DNA from: Cohaesibacter haloalkalitolerans
GTDB lineage: Bacteria; Pseudomonadota; Alphaproteobacteria; Rhizobiales; Cohaesibacteraceae
Direction of reading: 5' to 3'
Assembly (NCBI RefSeq): GCF_003574655.1
Contig: NZ_QNUM01000006.1
Span: forward strand, 248,001-312,000
DNA length: 64,000 bases
Part shown: positions 25,757 to 33,893 of the stretch, in pieces
How the letters are laid out: every line of letters begins with the position of its first letter
Numbering within the stretch: the first letter of the stretch is position 1
Position numbers and translations under genes: made by a program
Notes under the pieces: model-generated
Database searches by the model: none
Told to the model about the DNA's origin: nothing
Seen by the model: the letters and a program-made list of their open reading frames with translations, nothing else

Positions 25757-26332
25757 ATGGATAGACTAAGCCGTTTCGCGCGCCGCATTTTCGCATTAGG
25801 CGCGGGGAGTTCAATGGCGCTCGTGTTTCTCGTTATCTTTGTCAATTCCGTCCGGCGCTATACGATAGGCAAGTCCATCGCCTGGGGTGAAGAGCTGCCG
25901 ATCTATCTGACAATCTATGGCGTCATGTTCGGAATCGCCTACGCCTACATGACCGACAGTCACATCCGCTTCGCCGTTTTCCTTGATATGCTGGAAGAGA
26001 AGATCAAGAGATTCGTGCTCATCGCCTGCGATCTGCTGACGGCGGCGACCGGTGTGACGCTGATTTTTGCAGGCCATGCCTTTGCCATGCGGCGAGGCAG
26101 TGTCGCCAGCTCTGGTCTGAAATCAACCGGCGACTGGCTGGCTCAGATCACCGGTATTCCGTGGCTTGAGTGGGTCGGCAAAGTCGGCACCTGGCAATAT
26201 GCGATCGTCCTTGGCGGGGCGATGCTCGCCATAGCAGCCATTTTGAGATTATCAGAACGCCTGTCCGCTCCGTCGAAGGCGAAGGAGCCCGTGGCACCGC
26301 TTGCTGCCCCGGCCGGAAAGGCTTCAACATGA
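25757..26332 (+). CDS. dctQ: TRAP transporter small permease (DctQ), quinate/shikimate locus
   Basis: Four-helix membrane subunit of about 191 aa. The helix 1 region is SSMALVFLVIFVNSVRRYTIG and the conserved WGEELPIYLTIYGVMFG follows. The start at 25757 (MDRLSRFARR) is chosen because AAGGA lies 9 nt upstream and homology starts there; the open frame to 25682 runs through the attenuator hairpin. The stop codon overlaps the start of dctM (ATGA at 26329). It pairs with the large permease to import the ligand of the preceding receptor. Confidence 0.9.
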   Translation: MDRLSRFARRIFALGAGSSMALVFLVIFVNSVRRYTIGKSIAWGEELPIYLTIYGVMFGIAYAYMTDSHIRFAVFLDMLEEKIKRFVLIACDLLTAATGVTLIFAGHAFAMRRGSVASSGLKSTGDWLAQITGIPWLEWVGKVGTWQYAIVLGGAMLAIAAILRLSERLSAPSKAKEPVAPLAAPAGKAST

Positions 26333-27603
26333 TCTACGCCATTTTTGTCGCCGGTCTGATGATCGGCCTGCCCATCGCCATCACCATTCTGGGCACGCTG
26401 CTGCTCTTCATGGCGATGAATGATGCGCCCTATACAATCCGGATCGTTGCAACCGAGATGTTCCGTGGCATCAACTCGTTCCCGCTGCTCGCCATTCCCC
26501 TGTTCGTGCTGGCAGGTGAAGTGATGAACGAAAGCGGTATCACCGGGCGGATCATTGCCTTTGCCAATGTTCTTGTCGGGCGCATGCGGGCTGGTCTGGC
26601 GCTGGTCAATATCTGGGCCTCGGTCATTTTCGCGGGATTGTCCGGCTCGGCGGTTGCCGACACCTCGGCGATTGGCCGCGTTTTCATTCCCGAGATGGAA
26701 AAGAACGGCTACAGCCGCGACTTTGCCGCCGCCATTACCGCAGCATCCTCGGTCATCGGGCCGATCATTCCCCCCTCGATTCCCGTTATCATCTATGCCC
26801 TGATTGTGTCCGGTGTTTCCGTCCCGGCGCTGTTTCTGGGTGGCATCGGCCCCGGCGTCCTGCTGGCCATTTTCCTGTCCATCTATGTGATGGCGACGGT
26901 GAAGAACGACACCGGATCGAAGTCTCTGGACATTGTCGAGGTTTCGCCGACCAAGGCGCTGCTGGGCGGCATCCTGCCCTTGCTGATGCCGGTGTTTGTG
27001 GTTGGCTCAATCCTGATGGGGGTCGTGACCCCCACGGAAGCGGCGTCCTTTGCCGTTGCCTATGCGCTGTTTCTGGGCGTGTTCGTTTATCACAACATCC
27101 CGTTTTCTGCCCTGCCTCGCATTTTCACGCGGGCGATGAAGGACAGCTCGGTCATTCTGGTGATCATCGCGGCCGTCAGCGCGGCAAACTGGCTTCTGAC
27201 CTATAACCGGGTGCCCAACACACTGACCGACTGGGTTCTGTCCAACGTCGATGGCAAGGTCGCCTTCCTCATTGCGATCAACTTCCTGTTCCTGTTTGTG
27301 GGGCTGTTTCTGGAAGGCACCGCAGCGATGCTGGTGCTGGTGCCGATTGTTCATCCGATTGCCGTGTCCCTTGGTGTGGATCCGACCCATTTCGGTATTG
27401 TCGTCATCTTCAACCTGATGATCGGGCTGATCACTCCGCCACTGGGGCTTTGCCTGTTCGTCGCCGAGGCCATAGCGAAGGTCGGGATGGTCAAGCTGAC
27501 GCGAGCGATCCTGCCGCTGTTCCTGGTCGAGGTTGTGGTGCTGTTCATCATCACCTTTGTGCCGCAAACCGTTACAACCCTGCCGCGGCTGTTCGGTTTC
27601 TAG
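26329..27603 (+). CDS. dctM: TRAP transporter large permease (DctM), quinate/shikimate locus
   Basis: Twelve-helix-class translocation subunit, 424 aa. Family motifs include PLFVLAGEVMNESGITGR near residue 60, GLSGSAVADTSAIG near residue 103 and IGPIIPPSIPVIIYAL near residue 142. The end of the protein has FNLMIGLITPPLGLCLFV. The start at 26329 overlaps the dctQ stop; upstream in-frame codons lie inside dctQ. Transcription ends at a terminator at 27647-27676 placed inside the 3' end of the convergent LysR gene. Confidence 0.93.
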   Translation: MIYAIFVAGLMIGLPIAITILGTLLLFMAMNDAPYTIRIVATEMFRGINSFPLLAIPLFVLAGEVMNESGITGRIIAFANVLVGRMRAGLALVNIWASVIFAGLSGSAVADTSAIGRVFIPEMEKNGYSRDFAAAITAASSVIGPIIPPSIPVIIYALIVSGVSVPALFLGGIGPGVLLAIFLSIYVMATVKNDTGSKSLDIVEVSPTKALLGGILPLLMPVFVVGSILMGVVTPTEAASFAVAYALFLGVFVYHNIPFSALPRIFTRAMKDSSVILVIIAAVSAANWLLTYNRVPNTLTDWVLSNVDGKVAFLIAINFLFLFVGLFLEGTAAMLVLVPIVHPIAVSLGVDPTHFGIVVIFNLMIGLITPPLGLCLFVAEAIAKVGMVKLTRAILPLFLVEVVVLFIITFVPQTVTTLPRLFGF

Positions 27604-27634
27604 GAAAGGGATCGCATAGCGCCCGGATGCGATA

Positions 27635-28555
27635 TCAATAGGGAGAAAGCCGCTTGCGCTCTGCAGCGGCTTTTTTCATTTCCCCGATGAGACACTTGAC
27701 CATCGCATCGGCAAAGATCGAACGCGGCTGGTCTGCGCTGAAAACCGCATAGGTGCGGAAACTGGTTGGTTCTGCAAGGCGGCGCACGATGATGCTGGGG
27801 TGCTGCTGCGGACCGGCCAGTGACAGCTCGTCCATGATCGCAACTCCAAGCCCCTGTGCCACGAGAGTGGAGACGGTCTGTCCTGTACGTGCCACGATGG
27901 AGTAGGAAACATCGAGACCGGCCTCGACAAAGGGGGCCATCAGCAGCTTGCCATAGGGGTCGGAAGGCTCGATTCCTACCAATCGCTCTCTTGCCAGATC
28001 ACGGACCGAAAGGTTTTCCTTGTCCCCCAAGGGGTGATTGGCCGGAAGAATCGCGAATAGCTGGCCGCTGTAGAGCGGCTGCACCGAGAGGCCCGGATGG
28101 TCGAGCTTGTAGCTCATGGCCACCAGTTCCCCTTTTTGCAGCAGCAGATAATCGATGGCTTCCTCGATCTTGATGGTGTTGAGGTGCAATTCGAGGCCGG
28201 GGAACTGTTCATGCAGTGCCCGCACGGCACTTGGCAGCACATGGTGGGCGATGGACGGAACGGCGCCGAAGGAGACGCACCGTTTCTCGCCCCGCTTGAG
28301 ACCATCAATGGCCTGATGCAGATTCTCGACGGCATGAAACACCGAGGCAATCTGCTCGAAGATGTCACGGGCCTCCTCGGTTGGTGTGTAGCGACCATAA
28401 ATTCGAGAAAACAGGCGGATACCGAGCTGGTCCTCGGTGTATTTCATCACCCGGCTGATCCCCGGTGCCGAGACGTTGAGCAGCTCGGCCGCCCCTTTGA
28501 CCGTTCCGGCCACCATGATGGCGCGAATGACTTCAATCTGGCGCAGGGTCAGCAT
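27635..28555 (-). CDS. LysR-family transcriptional regulator
   Basis: Regulator of 306 aa. The N-terminal winged HTH is clear (LRQIEVIRAIMVAGTVKGAAELLNVS, about residues 4-29) and is followed by the LysR substrate-binding domain (GAVPSIAHHVLPSAVRAL near residue 98). It is divergent from the HMG-CoA-lyase-like gene, so it probably activates the 28711-33721 catabolic operon with a pathway intermediate as inducer. The last residues (KKAAAERKRLSPY) are encoded by the same DNA that forms the terminator of the convergent TRAP operon. Confidence 0.92.
   Translation of the reverse strand: MLTLRQIEVIRAIMVAGTVKGAAELLNVSAPGISRVMKYTEDQLGIRLFSRIYGRYTPTEEARDIFEQIASVFHAVENLHQAIDGLKRGEKRCVSFGAVPSIAHHVLPSAVRALHEQFPGLELHLNTIKIEEAIDYLLLQKGELVAMSYKLDHPGLSVQPLYSGQLFAILPANHPLGDKENLSVRDLARERLVGIEPSDPYGKLLMAPFVEAGLDVSYSIVARTGQTVSTLVAQGLGVAIMDELSLAGPQQHPSIIVRRLAEPTSFRTYAVFSADQPRSIFADAMVKCLIGEMKKAAAERKRLSPY
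27647..27676. terminator. Bidirectional terminator overlapping the 3' end of the LysR gene
   Basis: Arms AAGCCGCT (27647-27654) and AGCGGCTT (27665-27672) with a 10-nt loop, followed by TTTT on the plus strand. It terminates the TRAP operon ending at 27603 and is translated as part of the LysR C-terminus. A second small dyad, ATCGCAT/ATGCGAT, lies just before it at 27611-27633. Confidence 0.8.
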
Positions 28556-28617
28556 CGGCTTGCTCCGTCCTAGGAAATTAACATTATGTTTGCTGATATA
28601 GCAGAATAGATATTTTT

Positions 28618-28641
28618 ATTTAATTATCCAAACGGTTAAAT
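28618..28641. promoter_or_regulatory. Dyad in the LysR divergent promoter, candidate LysR box
   Basis: ATTTAA-N12-TTAAAT, perfect 6-bp arms. It lies in the 155-bp gap between the LysR gene and the HMGL-like gene. The T-N11-A type symmetry suits a LysR recognition site. Binding is inferred from position. Confidence 0.4.
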
Positions 28642-28710
28642 TGAAGAGACAAGGTCTCGAATCCGGCCCAAAACCGGCAAAGAGAGCAGATGCCAACGGG
28701 GAGGGGAGGC

Positions 28711-29640
28711 ATGTTTGCGTTCGACGGAAGTGTTCTGATCGAAGACGAATTCCTGCGCGATGGCTTGCAGAACGAAAAGCGTCTGTTTTCTGTCGAAGAG
28801 AAGCTTGCGTTCCTCACCGATCTGGAAGCTGCCGGCGTCAGACGCATTCAGGTCGGTTCCTTCGTACACCCCAAATGGGTGCCGCAGATGGCCAACACGG
28901 ACGAGCTGTTTACGCGCCTTGAGCCCAGGGACGGCGTAACCTACACAGCACTCGTACTCAACGGAGCCGGCCTTGAGCGGGCTCTGGCTGTCGGGGTGAA
29001 GCATCTTTCCATATCCGTGTCAGCATCAGAGACCCATTCGCAGAAAAACACCAATCGATCCGTTGATGAAGGCCGCGCCGCAATCAGGCCGGTGATCGAG
29101 AAGGCCCTCAGCGAAGGCGTCATGGTGCGGGCCGGTATCCAGTCAGCGCTCGGCTGTGGCTTTGAGGGCCATATCGATCCTGATCGCGTATGCGAGATAG
29201 CACGCGATTTTGCCGCCTTGGGTGTGCAGGAAATCAACATCGCTGACACCGCCGGACTGTCGAACCCGCAGGCGGTCTATGCGCTCTGCAAACGCCTGCG
29301 CGAAGAGATTGCCGATGATGTCGCCCTGTCGCTGCATCTGCACGACACGCGCGGGCTCGGTATCGCCAATTTTGTCGCCGGTCTTCAGGCCGGAGTGCGG
29401 ATTTTCGATGCGGCCGTTGGGGGGCTCGGGGGATGTCCTTTCGTGCCCAAGGCCACAGGCAACATCGCGACTGAAGACGTGGCTTTCGCCTGCACTGAAA
29501 TGGGCATCGAAACCGGAATCGACTGGCAGATGCTCAAGGCCCCCGTCGAGCGGGCAGAAGCCATCCTGGAGCGGACGCTCCCGGGCCGCATGGCCCACAT
29601 GCCACCACCACCCTGGGCACAACTCTCGGAGGACAAGTGA
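28711..29640 (+). CDS. Hydroxymethylglutaryl-CoA lyase-like protein (HMGL/DRE-TIM family)
   Basis: DRE-TIM metallolyase of about 309 aa. Visible family residues are EFLRDGLQNE at the N-terminus (Arg and Asp of the active site), SVSASETHSQKN near residue 110, the metal-binding LHLHDTRG near residue 210 and the loop GGLGGCPFVPKATGNIATED with Cys242, the HMG-CoA lyase signature cysteine. It should cleave a 3-hydroxy-3-substituted acyl-CoA by retro-Claisen/aldol chemistry. The start at 28711 follows GGGGAGG; 28690 is also possible. It heads a four-gene operon with an isomerase, acylating ALDH and ThDP enzyme, so its true substrate is probably not leucine-derived HMG-CoA. Confidence 0.85.
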   Translation: MFAFDGSVLIEDEFLRDGLQNEKRLFSVEEKLAFLTDLEAAGVRRIQVGSFVHPKWVPQMANTDELFTRLEPRDGVTYTALVLNGAGLERALAVGVKHLSISVSASETHSQKNTNRSVDEGRAAIRPVIEKALSEGVMVRAGIQSALGCGFEGHIDPDRVCEIARDFAALGVQEINIADTAGLSNPQAVYALCKRLREEIADDVALSLHLHDTRGLGIANFVAGLQAGVRIFDAAVGGLGGCPFVPKATGNIATEDVAFACTEMGIETGIDWQMLKAPVERAEAILERTLPGRMAHMPPPPWAQLSEDK

Positions 29641-30485
29641 TGCGTGACTATTCCCTGGCCTATTTGACGGTTCCGGGCGTGACCCCGCCCGAACAGGTCG
29701 AAATTGCAGCAAAGGCAGGCTTCAGCCATGCCAGTTTCCGCCTGATACATCTCGGCGTCGCCGGCGAACCGGACATCAACCCGACCGATCCGGCCATCAT
29801 CAGGGCCACGAAGAAGGCGATGCAGGAGACCGGCATCCGCTGTATCGACGTGGAACTGGCCAAGATCCATCGCGATATCGACCCGGACAGCTTCCTGCCA
29901 GCCTTCGAGGCAGGGGCCGAGCTGGGGGCCACCCAGGTCATCTGCTCCGCATGGACCGACGTGCGTAACGACCGCGGCTATATCGTCGAGCAGTTCTCGC
30001 GCATCTGCTCCTTGGCCGAACCATTCGGGCTGACAATCAATCTTGAGTTTCCCGCCTTCTCGCGTTTGGCAACGCTGGACGAATGCGTGGAAATTCTGGA
30101 GCTGGCGGGCTGTCCCAATCAGGGGCTGCTGGTCGATACGCTCTATATGCATTTCAACAAGTGCCCGCTGTTTGCGCTGGAGCGCGTGCCCAGCGAGTGG
30201 ATCAATTTCCTCCATGTCTGCGATGCCGATGATGTCGCCTACACCAAGGACGAAATGATCCGCATTGCCCGCGACGCCCGCCTCTATCCGGGGGAAGGGG
30301 CCATTGATTTTTCCGTCATCAATTATCTGTTCCCAGACCTGCCGCTGTCCATCGAATTGCCCAATGCGGAGCGTTCGGCCAGCCTTGGTCATGAACAGCA
30401 TGCGCGTAACTGCCTCGAAGCGGCCAAGGCGGTCTTCGAGGGCGGCTCGCAGTTCGTCGATCAGCAGAACGGGTTGGCAGGCTGA
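29640..30485 (+). CDS. Sugar phosphate isomerase/epimerase family protein (xylose isomerase-like TIM barrel)
   Basis: AP endonuclease 2-like TIM barrel of 281 aa. Likely metal ligands include Glu in NLEFPAFSRL near residue 137, Asp in LLVDTLYMHF and HVCDADDV, and Glu in LSIELPNAE near residue 240. Family members are isomerases, epimerases or dehydratases of sugars and keto acids such as hydroxypyruvate. It overlaps the HMGL-like stop codon (TGATG) with GGAGG just upstream, so translation is coupled. The context suggests it interconverts a hydroxy-keto intermediate made or used by the lyase and ThDP enzyme. The substrate is unknown. Confidence 0.8.
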   Translation: MRDYSLAYLTVPGVTPPEQVEIAAKAGFSHASFRLIHLGVAGEPDINPTDPAIIRATKKAMQETGIRCIDVELAKIHRDIDPDSFLPAFEAGAELGATQVICSAWTDVRNDRGYIVEQFSRICSLAEPFGLTINLEFPAFSRLATLDECVEILELAGCPNQGLLVDTLYMHFNKCPLFALERVPSEWINFLHVCDADDVAYTKDEMIRIARDARLYPGEGAIDFSVINYLFPDLPLSIELPNAERSASLGHEQHARNCLEAAKAVFEGGSQFVDQQNGLAG

Positions 30486-30518
30486 CAGGCCGGTGAACAT
30501 ATTTTAGGGAGAGGAAAT

Positions 30519-31925
30519 ATGGCACGAGACATAACCGAACAGGAAAAGCAGACGGTCGCCGAGATGATTGCCCGCGCTCGCGTGGCGATGGAAGAGATCA
30601 AGGACTATGATCAGGCGCAGGTTGATCGTCTGGCTCAGGCACTGGGCTGGAACTGTGGCAACGAAAAGACCTTTGTCCGCATTGCTCAGATGGGGGTTGA
30701 TGAAAGCGGCATCGGCGATCGCGCTGGACGCGCGGGCAAACGCTTCAAGATCCTCGGTGTGCTGCGCGATGCGTTGCGCCAGAAATCCGTGGGCGTCATC
30801 GAGGTGGACGAAGCCAAGGGCATTACCAAGATCGCCAAACCGGCAGGTGTGATCGCCTCGCTCATTCCTACCACCAACCCCGAGCTGACTCCGCCGGTGA
30901 CCGGCATCTATGCCATCAAATGCAAGAATGCGGTGATCTTCTCGCCCCATCCGCGCGCAAAGAAGACCACCGCAGAGATGGTTCGCGTCATGCGCGAGAC
31001 CTGCAAGAAGCTTGGCGCTCCGGCCGATCTGTTCCAGTGCGTCGAAGAGCCCTCCATCCCGATGACCAACGAGCTTATGGCCGAATGTGACGTGACCTTT
31101 GCCACGGGCGGCAAGCCGATGGTGAAGGCGGCCTATTCCTCCGGCAAACCGGCCTACGGTGTGGGGGCGGGCAACTCCACCATGGTGATCGACGAGACCG
31201 CCGATATAGAAATTGCCGCCATGAACAGCCGCATCTCTAAGACCTCGGACTTCGGCTCAGGATGCTCGGCCGATGGCAACCTGGTCATTGCGGAACAGAT
31301 CTACGACGACATGAAAGCAGCCCTCATCAAGGAAGGCGGCTATCTGTGCAATGCCGAGGAAAAGGCAAAGATCCAGAATGCTCTCTGGACCGAGGAGGGA
31401 GGCCGTAGGGTCGAGACCGTAGCCATTTCCGCCCAGCGCATCGCCGAATTTGCCGGTTTCGAAATCCCTCAGGACCGCAAGTTCATCATGGTCGAACAGG
31501 AAGAAATCGGCAAGGAGCACAAATTCTCCGGCGAGAAGCTCTGTGTTGTCATGGCGCTCTACAAGTTCAAGGACTTCGACGAAGCCATGGCCAAGATTCG
31601 CGCCATCTATGAAGTCGGCGGCAAGGGCCATTCCTGCGGCATCTATTCCAACGATGACGACCGCATTCTTCAGCATGCGATGAATGCGCCGGTCAGCCGG
31701 GTCATGGTTCGCCAGCCGCAATCCAAGGCCAATGCGGGTAGCTTCGAAAACGGTATGCCGATGACGAGCTCCCTTGGCTGTGGCATCTGGGGCGGCAACA
31801 TCACCAACGAGAATGTCTCGCTGAAGCATTACATGAATGTCACCTGGGTCGCCCGCCCGATTCCGGCGGATCGTCCATCCGATGAAGAGCTGTTTGGCGA
31901 ATTCTACAACACGGAGACGATGTGA
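30519..31925 (+). CDS. Acylating aldehyde dehydrogenase, resembling sulfoacetaldehyde dehydrogenase (SauS-like)
   Basis: CoA-acylating aldehyde dehydrogenase of 468 aa. The N-terminal region (VGVIEVDEAKGITKIAKPAG) and the catalytic motif FGSGCSADGN (Cys249) match the SauS/EutE-like branch. The conserved TTNPELTPPVTGIYAIK contains the nucleotide-binding segment. It would convert an aldehyde, CoA and NAD(P)+ into an acyl-CoA. The closest named family I recognise is sulfoacetaldehyde dehydrogenase, but no sulfonate genes (xsc, sauT, sulfite exporter) are nearby, so the aldehyde is more likely the product of the ThDP enzyme encoded next. It is in the same operon; the stop codon overlaps the next start. 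Confidence 0.82.
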   Translation: MARDITEQEKQTVAEMIARARVAMEEIKDYDQAQVDRLAQALGWNCGNEKTFVRIAQMGVDESGIGDRAGRAGKRFKILGVLRDALRQKSVGVIEVDEAKGITKIAKPAGVIASLIPTTNPELTPPVTGIYAIKCKNAVIFSPHPRAKKTTAEMVRVMRETCKKLGAPADLFQCVEEPSIPMTNELMAECDVTFATGGKPMVKAAYSSGKPAYGVGAGNSTMVIDETADIEIAAMNSRISKTSDFGSGCSADGNLVIAEQIYDDMKAALIKEGGYLCNAEEKAKIQNALWTEEGGRRVETVAISAQRIAEFAGFEIPQDRKFIMVEQEEIGKEHKFSGEKLCVVMALYKFKDFDEAMAKIRAIYEVGGKGHSCGIYSNDDDRILQHAMNAPVSRVMVRQPQSKANAGSFENGMPMTSSLGCGIWGGNITNENVSLKHYMNVTWVARPIPADRPSDEELFGEFYNTETM

Positions 31926-33721
31926 TGAACGAGAACTCCGTTCCCAACAAGGAAAAGACCGTCGCGAGTCAACTGGTGGGCTATCTCGAAGCCCGAGGCG
32001 TTGCGCATGTCTTCGGCCTTTGCGGCCACACCAACATTGCGGTCCTAGCGGCTCTGGCTGACTCCAGCATCGAGTTCGTGACTGTGCGCCACGAACAGAT
32101 CAGTGCCCATGCCGCGGATGGCTACGCCCGTGTGACGGGCAAGGCCTCGGTTGTGCTGTCCCACCTGTCCCCCGGTCTGACCAACGCGGCCACCGGCGTG
32201 GCCAATGCCGCGCTCGACTGCACGCCGATGGTGGTGATTGCCGGCGACATCCCCAGTTACTATTACGGCAAGCACCCCCATCAGGAGGTCAACCTGCATG
32301 CCGATGGCGCGCAGTATGAAATCTATCGGCCCTTCGTGAAACGGGCCTGGCGTGTCGATACGCCGGAGCTTTTCCCCGAGATCATGGAGAAGGCCTTTGC
32401 GCTCGCCGAGAGCGGCCAGCCCGGCCCGGTTCTGGTCAACGTGCCGATGGACTTTTTCTCCGCAGAAATCGATCCGGCGCTCTGGCAGCGTCAGATCTCC
32501 AACACCAAGGCCCTCATCAAGCCGTCGATCGATGACGAAACGGCACGGGCCATCATCGAGCGGCTTGTCTCCGCCAAGAACCCGGTCATCTATGCCGGTG
32601 GCGGCGTCGCGCTTTCCCGCGCCTTTGACGAGCTGCGCGAACTGGTCGATCATCTTGATCTGCCGGTTGCCTATTCGTTGATGGGCAAGGGAGCCCTGCC
32701 GGACGATCATCCGCTGGTGCTCGGCATGACCGGCTTCTGGGGCACGCCGCTGACCAATCAGACCACGCTCAATGCCGACTGGGTTCTGGGGCTTGGCACG
32801 CGCTTCAAGGAAGCCGACTGCTCTTCCTGGTATCCCGAATTCACCTTCAATATCGGCGAAGGGGCGACAAAGCTCATTCACATCGATATCGAGCCGCAGG
32901 AAATCGGCCGCAACTATCCCACTGAGATCGGGGCCGTTGCCGACCTGAAATCCGCTTTGAAGGTATTGGTCCGCGTCGCAAGAGAGATGAAACCGGAAGG
33001 CATCGACCGTCCGGCGTTGCGCAAGACCATAGCAGACTTCCGGGCTGACTTTGCTGAATCCAATCGCGAAATGCAGCAATCCGATGCCTTCCCGATGATG
33101 CCGGAACGCATTCTGGCCGATCTGAGAGATGTGATGCCTGCCGATGCCATTCTCACCTCCGATGTGGGCTGGAACAAGAACGGCGTTGCCCAGCAATTTG
33201 ACATTCTGACGCCGGGCACGGCACTCATTCCGGGCGGCTTTGCCACCATGGGCTTTGGCCCGCCTGCCGCCATAGGCGCCAAGATCGCAGCGCCAGACAA
33301 GGTCGTTATCAGTCTAGTAGGCGATGGCGGCTTCGGCCAGAACCCTGCCGTGCTGGCCACTGCGGCGGAAATGAACCTGCCGGTCATCTGGGTTGTCATG
33401 AACAACAACGCCTTCGGCACTATCGCGGGGCTGCAACTGGCGCATTATGGTCTCAACTACGGCACGCTGTTTCCGAAGGCGAACTCGCCCGTCGACCAAT
33501 TGCCGGATTATGCCGCCGTCGCTCGTGCCTATGGCTGCGAAGGGGTACGCATCAAGACCGCTGCCGAGTTCAAGCCAGCCCTTGAAGCAGCCATTGCAAG
33601 CGGTCGCCCGACCGTCCTTGATGTGGCTATGATCAACAACCCGACCCCGACATCGGGTCACTGGAACATTCTCGACATCTATTCACCGCAAGGTGGCGTC
33701 GGGCACGTGGCAACCCACTGA
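31925..33721 (+). CDS. Thiamine diphosphate-dependent enzyme (acetolactate synthase / decarboxylase superfamily)
   Basis: ThDP enzyme of 598 aa with the three-domain PYR-central-PP layout. The activating glutamate is Glu57 in VRHEQISAHAADGYAR. The ThDP/Mg motif starts GDGGF (466-470) and runs to NNNAFGTI. Glyoxylate carboligase replaces the glutamate with Val, so this is not Gcl despite the similar length. The likely role is decarboxylation or carboligation of a 2-oxo acid, giving an aldehyde for the acylating dehydrogenase encoded just upstream. The start overlaps the dehydrogenase stop (TGATG), and the operon ends at a strong terminator at 33738-33781. Confidence 0.85.
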   Translation: MNENSVPNKEKTVASQLVGYLEARGVAHVFGLCGHTNIAVLAALADSSIEFVTVRHEQISAHAADGYARVTGKASVVLSHLSPGLTNAATGVANAALDCTPMVVIAGDIPSYYYGKHPHQEVNLHADGAQYEIYRPFVKRAWRVDTPELFPEIMEKAFALAESGQPGPVLVNVPMDFFSAEIDPALWQRQISNTKALIKPSIDDETARAIIERLVSAKNPVIYAGGGVALSRAFDELRELVDHLDLPVAYSLMGKGALPDDHPLVLGMTGFWGTPLTNQTTLNADWVLGLGTRFKEADCSSWYPEFTFNIGEGATKLIHIDIEPQEIGRNYPTEIGAVADLKSALKVLVRVAREMKPEGIDRPALRKTIADFRADFAESNREMQQSDAFPMMPERILADLRDVMPADAILTSDVGWNKNGVAQQFDILTPGTALIPGGFATMGFGPPAAIGAKIAAPDKVVISLVGDGGFGQNPAVLATAAEMNLPVIWVVMNNNAFGTIAGLQLAHYGLNYGTLFPKANSPVDQLPDYAAVARAYGCEGVRIKTAAEFKPALEAAIASGRPTVLDVAMINNPTPTSGHWNILDIYSPQGGVGHVATH

Positions 33722-33737
33722 ACCAATCCACCCACTT

Positions 33738-33781
33738 GAGTGTTTTGCGTTGAGCTTTCAACGTAAAACACTCTTTTTTTA
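33738..33781 (+). terminator. Strong rho-independent terminator
   Basis: A 16-bp stem with a single G-U wobble (GAGTGTTTTGCGTTGA with TCAACGTAAAACACTC), loop GCTT, followed by eight T. It ends the HMGL-ALDH-ThDP operon, so quiC needs its own promoter. Confidence 0.95.
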
Positions 33782-33840
33782 GTCCATTAGGCTGGTGCAT
33801 GGATTTGGGCTGTGCAGCGGTTAAATGGCGTGCTAGTTTC

Positions 33841-33860
33841 AATGTACTAGTTGGTACATT
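33841..33860. promoter_or_regulatory. Palindromic candidate operator upstream of quiC
   Basis: AATGTAC-TAGTTG-GTACATT, perfect 7-bp arms, 34 bp upstream of the quiC start codon. The half TTGGTACA resembles the arm ATGGTACA in the TetR divergent promoter at 23682-23689, hinting at co-regulation by the same TetR protein. Confidence 0.55.
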
Positions 33861-33893
33861 TATCTGTTGTTGCAACAGCTTGGGAGGGCTGCC

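Noticed and set aside
31925-33721. Identification of the ThDP enzyme as glyoxylate carboligase beside a hydroxypyruvate-isomerase-like protein
   Set aside because: The activating Glu57 is present, whereas glyoxylate carboligase has Val there; tartronate semialdehyde reductase is also missing.
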